Of a DNA stretch of 64,000 bases, positions 33,990 to 40,457 are shown piece by piece (the first letter of the stretch is position 1; every line of letters starts with the position of its first letter). The DNA is from Coleofasciculus sp040219735 (lineage in GTDB: Bacteria > Cyanobacteriota > Cyanobacteriia > Cyanobacteriales > Coleofasciculaceae), in NCBI GenBank assembly GCA_040219735.1, contig JAVJRX010000012.1; one strand, 5' to 3'. The notes under the pieces were generated by a model. It searched no databases, was not told the DNA's origin, and saw only the letters and a program-made list of their open reading frames with translations. Both the position numbers and the translations under genes were made by a program.

Positions 33990-34223
33990 CTAGGATGACG
34001 AGTGATTCGTCGCATACCGTTGCTCTGCCAGATCCCGGATCAGAGACAAGCGATTATAGAGGTACTCATTCAAAATATGCATTTCCTCAGAATTGAGACC
34101 TCGCTCTTGTTTGAGTTGCTTGAGTATCCACTGAACGAGACTGGCATCGTCAAGTTTCAGTAGCAGGTTAGTTTGAGTCGTTTCAATTAAAGACCACAAC
34201 TGACGCATCATTGTGGGGTTCAT
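33990..34223 (-). CDS. Small hypothetical protein
   Basis: 77 residues from the ATG at 34223, chosen because AAGGAGATTGT immediately precedes it; an earlier start would add 26 non-conserved codons. It is helical and soluble (MRQLWSLIETTQTNLLLKLD, LVQWILKQLKQERGLNSEE, LNEYLYNRLSLIRDLAEQR). It resembles small cyanobacterial proteins of unknown function. Confidence 0.6.
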   Translation of the reverse strand: MNPTMMRQLWSLIETTQTNLLLKLDDASLVQWILKQLKQERGLNSEEMHILNEYLYNRLSLIRDLAEQRYATNHSSS

Positions 34224-34415
34224 ACAATCTCCTTCCTTAGGTAAAATTGCAGCAGCCGAGAAATAAAGCTGGTTTTCCAGCGCTGTGTCGCGATCCCGCA
34301 AAGAGCACGACTCCTTTAAGAATTACTTAAGGATTGCTTGGTTTTTCTTACCATAGCTCATCTCGCCCAACCAACTCACGATTGTAGTGAGGATGATACA
34401 AGAGTTACCAAAGCC

Positions 34416-34754
34416 TTAACAAATTGAAAAATTACGTTGTAAAACTGACCAGCTATGTCGATTGACTGGGCGATCGGTTGTCGGTGAAGACTCGGACTGG
34501 TAATGATTTCGGGGAAGTTCCTTGTCATCGGATGGAATGCCCAGGGCAATGTGCACAGCGGCGGCCAGCGCCATGACTGCCAGAGGCAAGAAAAACGAGA
34601 GAGCCAGCCAGCGCCAGCCAAGCCGCCATTGAATAGAACGCCAGAGCCAACTATGCAGCCCGTTCTGTCCACTGGCATACCTCACCACAGAGATCGCCGC
34701 GATACCGGGGCCAAAAATCCCCGCGATAAACAGCACCATACCTAAGGTGGGCAA
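34416..34754 (-). pseudogene. Truncated CPBP-family membrane protein
   Basis: The first 75 residues look like the N-terminal half of a CPBP intramembrane protease: FIAGIFGPGIAAISVVRYAS, then SIQWRLGWRWLALSFFLPLA, VMALAAAVHIALGIP. The conserved EExxxR and FxxxH catalytic segments are missing, and the last 37 residues are unrelated polar sequence. A complete CPBP gene lies just upstream, so this is likely a decayed paralogue. Confidence 0.6.
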
Positions 34755-34844
34755 CTGTGGTCTAACAACCGAAGACAGCAGCCAGCAGGCCCAAGACCAT
34801 TGTGTTAATCACTCAGGAGCCTAACGGTTAGTTGGAACCAGATT

Positions 34845-35636
34845 TTAGCCTGCACAAACTCTTTTTCGGCGAGAGAGATTCGTTCTTCCAAACACGGCGA
34901 TCAGGATGATAGCCACCACACAATTCAGAAGGACATACGAGATAGCAGACACTCCAGGTATAAATGCTCCAAATATGTTCAGCGAACCATGAAAAAGTGC
35001 CACGAGCAAAATACTGCCTTTAGTACTGTTGTAAATCCAAGTATAGATAAAAGCATTGGTCACGATCATGATGAACCAGAGGAAAGGAAACTCAGACATC
35101 GGGTTGCCTACCAAAAAGACAAGCGGCAAATGCCAAAAACCCCACAATATGCCCACTATGAGGGTGGCAGTCAAGGCATTATGTCGTTTCTGCAATCGTG
35201 GCAATGCGAAACCACGCCACCCAATTTCTTCACAGGTATTGGCGAAGAAATTAATCACGAAACCAAAAATGGCGAAGAAAGATAAATTGCCTTGTGGCAC
35301 TGCGATTGTTACGGGCAAGCTAAGTAATTTTGTGACGACTTGTGCCGCAATTAAAAGAACAACAGGACCCAGCACCGCTACGATGTACCAGACTAGACCA
35401 ACCCGCCATTGAATAAGCCCCTTATCAAATTCTTGCACCCCTGTCTTCCCATAGGCCACTTGTGACACAATAACAGCCGCAAGCGCAGGTCCAACGGCAT
35501 AAAAGATGGAAAACAACTGAAAGTAAGGACTGTCAAATGGGGCAATATCTCGCGAGCCTAAGGCTGCTGATATCATGCCAAGCCATGAGAAGCTAAACGC
35601 TAAGATGTAGAACCAAGTTACAGGATGTTTTTTCAT
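34845..35636 (-). CDS. CPBP family intramembrane glutamic protease (Rce1/abortive-infection type)
   Basis: 263 residues with about eight membrane helices. Catalytic motifs are intact: CEEIGWRGFALPRLQ (EExxxR), ILWGFWHLPLVF (FxxxH) and VALFHGSLNIFG (third conserved His). The family includes Rce1 prenyl-protein peptidases, bacteriocin immunity proteins and Abi proteins; which role applies here is unknown. It lies upstream of a truncated relative on the same strand. Confidence 0.88.
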   Translation of the reverse strand: MKKHPVTWFYILAFSFSWLGMISAALGSRDIAPFDSPYFQLFSIFYAVGPALAAVIVSQVAYGKTGVQEFDKGLIQWRVGLVWYIVAVLGPVVLLIAAQVVTKLLSLPVTIAVPQGNLSFFAIFGFVINFFANTCEEIGWRGFALPRLQKRHNALTATLIVGILWGFWHLPLVFLVGNPMSEFPFLWFIMIVTNAFIYTWIYNSTKGSILLVALFHGSLNIFGAFIPGVSAISYVLLNCVVAIILIAVFGRTNLSRRKRVCAG

Positions 35637-35763
35637 TACAAGTGGCCTTGACAGGGATATTTTTTAGATGGAATGCTCTCAAACCAGCACAGACTCAAGC
35701 GATCGCCGGAGCGACCTAGGCATCTTTGAACCCCTGCCAAACCGCACCACCAGATCGAGTCTG

Positions 35764-35955
35764 CTAGCTCCAAAGCCTTAACGAAATTAGGCCGCAAACC
35801 AGCTTCCTCCACGGGCATCGCTGTAATAAGTCCGGCAGAATCGTAATGGACTGATCGTCTATCTGAAACCGCCAGCACTAGGTGTTGTGACTGGAAGGGG
35901 CGAGGGTGCCATAGCGCACCAATTCCTTGAATTGGGCGGATTGTGCATGAGTCAT
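35764..35955 (-). pseudogene. Nitroreductase-family remnant
   Basis: Starts MTHAQSAQFKELVRYGTLAP then SSHNT, stop, CWRFQIDDQSITILPDLLQR. This matches the N-terminus of flavin nitroreductase-like proteins (LVRYATLAPSxHNTQPWRF), with a TAG where Gln is expected at codon 26. The frame ends at 35764-35766 without the rest of the domain. An overlapping frame continuing to 35636 shows no further homology. Confidence 0.6.
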
Positions 35956-36914
35956 GGTTCAGTCTCTGGAGGTGGCGTGGTCACACGATTGCTGCGAGTG
36001 AGAAAGCGGCCATTGAAGCGCACCGGCAATGGGTCGCCTGACAGGGGCATGGCTAAAGATCCCGGTCGCTGGGCGTGAATATGAAGGTGGGGTTCGGCGC
36101 TAGCCCCAGAATTGCCGACCTTGGCAATGGCGTCCCCGACTGCAACGGCCATGCCCGATTGCACCACGAGACTCTGGGGACGAAAATGGGCCAGGATGAC
36201 CTCGAACGCACCGCAGCGCAGAATCACATGATTTCCAGCCCGGTTGACCAGGTCAATCTCTGGGATGGTCATATCTGGGAAGCCATCGATCGCCTGCACC
36301 ACCTGACCTGCACAGGGAGCGAACACCGGCGCGCCGTAGATCAAGTACGCCGCAGGGTGCTTAGGAATGATGCCGCGCGATCGCAACCCCCACCGATTAA
36401 CCTGAATGATATCGGTGCCGTAACTTTGGCCCCGGTAGTCTCGAAAACGCGGTACTGACTCGTCTAAAGTTTTTAGGTGGGCATTGATGCGAATATCGCT
36501 ACCGCCATTGACGATCAAAAAATTGTCACCACGCAACGGAAAGGTGAGGTCAACAGCAGGCGCAGCAGCAGGAAACTGCCCCGTCCAACTGCGGGCTGCC
36601 TCATTGCCTGCATACGCTCCAAAGGCCACGAAGCCCACAATCATCACCCAGCCCGGCCAGCTTAATGGCATCCGGCGCTTTGGCTGATGCCTCAGAAACC
36701 CCAACGCCAACGCCAGTATAAACAGCACCCCATAGAGATAGGGCGTCCACCAAGGCGGAAAGACCCAGATGCCCATACGGGCGATCGCAACTAGGGCGAT
36801 CGCCGTCATCAGGGATTGAATCCCAATACCCAGTAGATTGCGGGGCGGCACAAAAGCCAACCACCCAATCAAGATAAGGGGAAACAGAATCTGGGTCAGA
36901 ATGAAGATCGTCAT
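35952..36914 (-). CDS. Membrane-anchored M23-like (LytM-type) peptidase
   Basis: 320 residues with four N-terminal membrane helices (about 1-110), then an extracytoplasmic M23-like domain: SYGTDIIQVNRWG, YGAPVFAPCAGQVVQAIDGF, GNHVILRCGAFEVILAHFRP, VGNSGASAEPHLHIHAQRPG. HLHIH carries the paired histidines. The Asp in YGTD is present, but the first zinc His of the HxxxD motif is replaced by Ser, so activity may be altered. M23 enzymes cut peptidoglycan crosslinks. The ATG of the neighbouring nitroreductase remnant overlaps its stop by 4 bases. Confidence 0.82.
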   Translation of the reverse strand: MTIFILTQILFPLILIGWLAFVPPRNLLGIGIQSLMTAIALVAIARMGIWVFPPWWTPYLYGVLFILALALGFLRHQPKRRMPLSWPGWVMIVGFVAFGAYAGNEAARSWTGQFPAAAPAVDLTFPLRGDNFLIVNGGSDIRINAHLKTLDESVPRFRDYRGQSYGTDIIQVNRWGLRSRGIIPKHPAAYLIYGAPVFAPCAGQVVQAIDGFPDMTIPEIDLVNRAGNHVILRCGAFEVILAHFRPQSLVVQSGMAVAVGDAIAKVGNSGASAEPHLHIHAQRPGSLAMPLSGDPLPVRFNGRFLTRSNRVTTPPPETEP

Positions 36915-36987
36915 CGCAGGCCTCGTTATTGCATCTTTTTAATCAGCATAGATTTCTTCAGATCGGGCTTTCTGAAACTACTCATGA

Positions 36988-37737
36988 TTACTGATAGATG
37001 ACCTCATCAATGGTGGCGCGGAAGAACTCGCCTTCTGACTCAAACCGCTCAGTGCCGAAGTACCACCCAACCCGCAAACGGGTAGGAATCGTGTAGCTAC
37101 AGAATGTGCCTTCTTCTTCTACAATTGCCCCGAAGTCCACATAATGGTGTTCCGCACCTTCTGGATTGCCCCAGCGCGGCAGTTTCGCAGTTTTGAGTCG
37201 ACCTTTCTGGTCAATGGTTAAGTCGAGTCCTGCCTGTTCACCTTGGGCTATAAAACTGGCATGTAGGTGCGATGTCTCTGTGCTGCTCCAGGTCACGTCA
37301 CTCCGACAAAGCGCCGATGGCAACAGCATTAACTCGGTGTGGAAGCGACCCGCCGCCGATCGGGTAATATCAGCACCGGTTCCGGTCATCACCGGAAATA
37401 GCCCCAGCAGCTTCCATTGCATCGCCCCGATGCCATCAATGATCCGATCTGATCCCACGATCGGTAAGTGGTTCATCCAGGCGGTGGCACTCCAAATAAA
37501 TCCGCGCTCCCAGCAGACGACTTGTTCTGCGGTGAAGGGACTCCAGTTCTTTAATTTGATTTCGCCATGCATTTTTAGGCGCACTGCTGAGGCGATCGCA
37601 GTTCCAGGCGCGATCGCATGTTCGAGATATCGTCTAGCTGCATCTGGCAAATGAGCAAAGTCATCTGGACTGAATAAGCGCTCCTGAGATATTAATGACT
37701 CCCATAGGGCATCGATGGAAAGCTGTTTAGTGTTCAT
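36988..37737 (-). CDS. DUF6544 family protein
   Basis: 249 residues, soluble. The pattern fits DUF6544: LPDAARRYLEHAI near residue 30, VRLKMHGEIKLKNWSPFTAE, RGFIWSATAWM, GIGAMQWKLLGLFPV, SAAGRFHTELMLLPSAL, RWGNPEGAEHH and RVGWYFGTERF. No catalytic residues are known for the family. It lies in a minus-strand run with an M23-like peptidase and small membrane genes, without close coupling. Confidence 0.7.
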   Translation of the reverse strand: MNTKQLSIDALWESLISQERLFSPDDFAHLPDAARRYLEHAIAPGTAIASAVRLKMHGEIKLKNWSPFTAEQVVCWERGFIWSATAWMNHLPIVGSDRIIDGIGAMQWKLLGLFPVMTGTGADITRSAAGRFHTELMLLPSALCRSDVTWSSTETSHLHASFIAQGEQAGLDLTIDQKGRLKTAKLPRWGNPEGAEHHYVDFGAIVEEEGTFCSYTIPTRLRVGWYFGTERFESEGEFFRATIDEVIYQ

Positions 37738-37760
37738 ATCTCTAATCTATCGCTCCTTTC

Positions 37761-38252
37761 TTAATCACTTCTAGTGGTTAATCGGGCTGGCTCTTTTAAT
37801 AGACCGATGAAAGAAGCTAGGGCTATTAAGCCAGGAGCCGCTAGCCATAGCCAGAAACCCAACAATAATTGATTCAGAGTAAATTCAGAAACGCCACCAC
37901 TATCCGCAGGCAAGTTGAACCAAAATGCTGAAAACGTTCCTCCAAAACCAATAAGAATGGCGGCTATTCCAGCTATAGCTGAGAACCTGTATCGTTGCAT
38001 TATAAAAGTGATGCAGCACAACCAATAGAGTGGATTAGCGAACCATCCAATCGCGGGAATTTGCAGAAAAAGTAATCCAAAAATGCCAAAGAAAGTCAGT
38101 TCGATCCCCTTCATGGCATAAACGTCATTAGGGTCAGAGGGACTCACGCCAACAGAGTCTGTAGGAACTACATTAAACAAAAGGCAAGGTAGCGCAAGTG
38201 CTATGCCATATAGGAAAAGCGATAATACTAGAAATACAATCTTATATTTCAT
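37761..38252 (-). CDS. Hypothetical membrane protein
   Basis: 163 residues with four hydrophobic helices: IVFLVLSLFLYGIALALPCL, LTFFGIFGLLFLQIPAIGWF, FSAIAGIAAILIGFGGTFSA and LLLGFWLWLAAPGLIALASF. I do not recognise the family. A short exposed loop after helix 1 contains Ser/Asp/Pro residues. It starts 12 bases after the DUF4177 gene ends and is probably co-transcribed with it. Confidence 0.6.
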   Translation of the reverse strand: MKYKIVFLVLSLFLYGIALALPCLLFNVVPTDSVGVSPSDPNDVYAMKGIELTFFGIFGLLFLQIPAIGWFANPLYWLCCITFIMQRYRFSAIAGIAAILIGFGGTFSAFWFNLPADSGGVSEFTLNQLLLGFWLWLAAPGLIALASFIGLLKEPARLTTRSD

Positions 38253-38263
38253 AAGCTACATTC

Positions 38264-38473
38264 CTAACCCTGTTGAATAGTAGGGTTTTCTGAAAATGAT
38301 CTCTTGAGGATCAGGTAGAATCCAACGTCATTCCCAAAAAACATCACGGCATCAAGGGCGACAAACTCCCATCCTTCCGCAGAAAGTCGATTAAGATGGC
38401 TCTCAATTTTCCTGGCTTTTTGTTTGGTCGTCAGGCATAGCCAGTCGCTGATCACTTTATATTGTGTTTCCAT
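38264..38473 (-). CDS. DUF4177-like small protein
   Basis: About 69 residues from the ATG at 38473, selected because GGAAGAG lies 4 bases upstream; an earlier Met at 38485 is possible. The sequence YKVISDW, then IESHLNRLSAEGWEFVALDA and FYLILKR, fits the small alpha-beta DUF4177 family. Function unknown. Confidence 0.65.
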   Translation of the reverse strand: METQYKVISDWLCLTTKQKARKIESHLNRLSAEGWEFVALDAVMFFGNDVGFYLILKRSFSENPTIQQG

Positions 38474-38710
38474 TGGCTCTTCCACTGTCTTTTGTTTGAT
38501 TGCACTAGGCTCGTCAACCTATTGTAACTAACCTCGACAACTAATATGTCCCTAACTATGTCAAAGCTGTGTTGGATTTATTGAATGAGTTGATGAACTA
38601 CGATATAAAACGTGAAGCTTCACAACTGCTAAAAAATGTTTCTTCCATAGATTCGATTCTAGAAGGGGTAAGGGTAAGAAGAAAAAGACTAAAGCAAAGT
38701 CAAGTCCTCG

Positions 38711-39079
38711 TCAGAGCCTATTTGAAATGTACGATGGTGCGGAAGATGGTTTAGTGAGGAGCGCGATAACCCAGTTAAGCCGTTCGGCGATCGCGTGTTG
38801 ACGAACTGTCTCTTGATCTTCCTGCTCAAATTCTGGAAACTTCTCTTGGATAATTTTGCCCATCCGCACCTGGGTCAGTTCTTCTGACACCAGTTCTTCG
38901 TCAAACAGACCGCGCTCGATGGTGGGCTTGTCTTGGACAAAAGCTGTCACCAGTTCGGTTAAGTCCTCCCGACAAACCCGTTGGGCTTCCTGGCTTTTGG
39001 GGGTCGCCAATCCCTTAATTTCTAGCTGAATTTGTCCCGTTTCTGCATTGACAACATTGGTATCAATGAGAATTTTCAC
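38711..39079 (-). pseudogene. Chimeric ORF: VapC start joined to a foreign gene fragment
   Basis: Begins (GTG) with KILIDTNVV, the first strand of a PIN toxin carrying its first Asp. It then switches at once to helical sequence unlike PIN (ETGQIQLEIKGLATPKSQEA, LTQVRMGKIIQEKFPEFEQE). The second part may be the tail of a helicase or restriction subunit, but I am not sure. The join looks like a deletion between two genes. A decayed antitoxin end lies directly upstream. Confidence 0.5.
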
Positions 39080-39087
39080 AAGAAAGG

Positions 39088-39213
39088 CTACTGATATTTT
39101 TGAACTAAATAATCGGTGTACTCTGCTTGCAGTTATTCATCGCTGGGAGTTTTGCTAGAACGTTTAGCGATACCTCGAAGTTTGGTGAGAGTACCGGGAG
39201 GAATACTTGCGCT
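39088..39213 (-). pseudogene. Decayed VapB-like antitoxin C-terminus
   Basis: The frame reads SASIPPGTLTKLRGIAKRSS, KTPSDE, a TAA stop, then LQAEYTDYLVQKYQ and stop. The pattern resembles cyanobacterial antitoxins that precede PIN toxins, and here it is followed at once by the VapC start of the chimeric ORF. The internal stop and missing N-terminus mark it as dead. The rest of 39080-39263 holds nothing else. Confidence 0.45.
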
Positions 39214-39263
39214 TTTTGAACTAAATTAAAAACAGGACTACCCAATTCGCCCCTTCCTCATCC

Positions 39264-39830
39264 ATGATTGCTACCCCAGACAATTATCGCCTCTCTCCTG
39301 ACGAATACCTCCAACTCGAAGCCACCAGCGACACCAAACACGAATATCGCGATGGTGAAGCCTATGCTATGGCGGGGACAACCGATGCTCATAATACGAT
39401 TGCTGGAAACCTCTACACCCTGCTGCGTAGCCACCTACGGGGGTCAGACTGTCGCGTATATTTTGCCGATGTTAAAGCCAAACTTGAAGACTGCAACTGT
39501 TACTACTATCCTGATTTGATGGTGACTTGTGACCCCCGCGACGCAGAAACCACTACCTATAAGCGTTATCCCAAACTAATCATTGAAGTCCTCTCTGACT
39601 CTACCGAAGCCTTTGACCGAGGGGATAAATTCATCGACTATCAAACCCTCGACAGTCTGCAAGAATATGTCTTGATTAGTACCAGACAGCAACGAGTAGA
39701 CTGTTACCGTCGTACCGAGAGGGGGCTGTGGTTATTTCAATTCTATGCCCCCAGTCACAACACCTTTCACCTTACTAGCCTTGAGTTTGAAGCTGAGTTG
39801 ACTAACCTGTACGAAGACATTGCCTTCTAA
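39264..39830 (+). CDS. Uma2 family (DUF820) endonuclease-like protein
   Basis: 188 residues with all Uma2 blocks: YRLSPDEYLQLEATSDTKHE, YRDGEAYAMAGTTDAHN, VYFADVKAKLED, YYYPDLMVTCDPRD, YPKLIIEVLSDSTEAFDRGD and KFIDYQTLDSLQEYVLI. The PDLMV Asp and the IIEVLS Glu are the presumed metal ligands. It is the only plus-strand gene in a long minus-strand island and looks intact. Confidence 0.9.
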   Translation: MIATPDNYRLSPDEYLQLEATSDTKHEYRDGEAYAMAGTTDAHNTIAGNLYTLLRSHLRGSDCRVYFADVKAKLEDCNCYYYPDLMVTCDPRDAETTTYKRYPKLIIEVLSDSTEAFDRGDKFIDYQTLDSLQEYVLISTRQQRVDCYRRTERGLWLFQFYAPSHNTFHLTSLEFEAELTNLYEDIAF

Positions 39831-39920
39831 CTGTTCCGCAAACTCCGCCCACAGATTGAAGTGGGAGCCGAATAAATTGCTAAAGGTCAAGTTACTGATG
39901 GCGAGGAAGTTTTTGAGCGT

Positions 39921-40091
39921 TTATTTGAGCAGCCAAAGAAATGCACTGTCAGCATATCCACCTAGAAGAATCTCATCGGCAACACCTTGGGGAATAACAA
40001 CTTCATCGCAGAGTTCACTCAGTAAATGAATGCGGTCAATTTTGGTCAGGCTGATGATCGGTGAGGCATTGACTACCCAACCCTTAACCAC
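39921..40091 (-). pseudogene. Truncated DUF3368 (VapC-like) toxin
   Basis: 56 codons reading VVNASPIISLTKIDRIHLLS, then ELCDEVVIPQGVADEILLGG. This is the start of a DUF3368 PIN-type toxin, normally about 150 residues. The frame stops after FLWLLK. It overlaps the end of a UPF0175 gene, the usual antitoxin partner. Confidence 0.65.
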
Positions 40092-40336
40092 GGCTTACTT
40101 CCTCCGTCAGTTCTTCGGGGGTGGTTTGAAAAGGGGAAACGCTAAAGCGGTGCAAAGCTTGAAAAAACTCTTGACGACTGATCCCTATAATTTCAGTCGC
40201 TTTGGATTGGGAAATTATCCCAACCTCGTACCACTTAACGATCGCGGCAATCAGTAGTTCTTGGGCAAATTCGTCTGGGGTACTGCGGAGGGCAACAGAA
40301 GGCACTTTCGGGTAGGTTCAGTTGAATTTGAATCAT
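40084..40336 (-). pseudogene. Frameshifted UPF0175 antitoxin
   Basis: The downstream frame carries VALRSTPDEFAQELLIAAIV and KATEIIGISRQEFFQALHRF, a clear UPF0175 sequence. The expected N-terminus MIQIQLNLP lies in another frame starting at ATG 40336. The frames meet at a CCC run; removing one C would restore MIQIQLNLPKVPSVALRS. Either the gene is frameshifted or the assembly has an error. An internal start giving a shorter protein (to 40305) is possible. Confidence 0.65.
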
Positions 40337-40457
40337 GGTGGGATGAGGTTTATACGAGTGACATACTCCTAGACTGATTCTACAGAATACAGTGTAGGCT
40401 TCTTACCAACTCCAGCTATAATGCCGAATTGACGATCGCTCCGTTTTTAGGGCTGTT

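Noticed and set aside
38569..38754. 61-codon plus ORF of helical character
   Set aside because: No ribosome-binding site, no recognised family, and it overlaps the chimeric remnant; not enough support.
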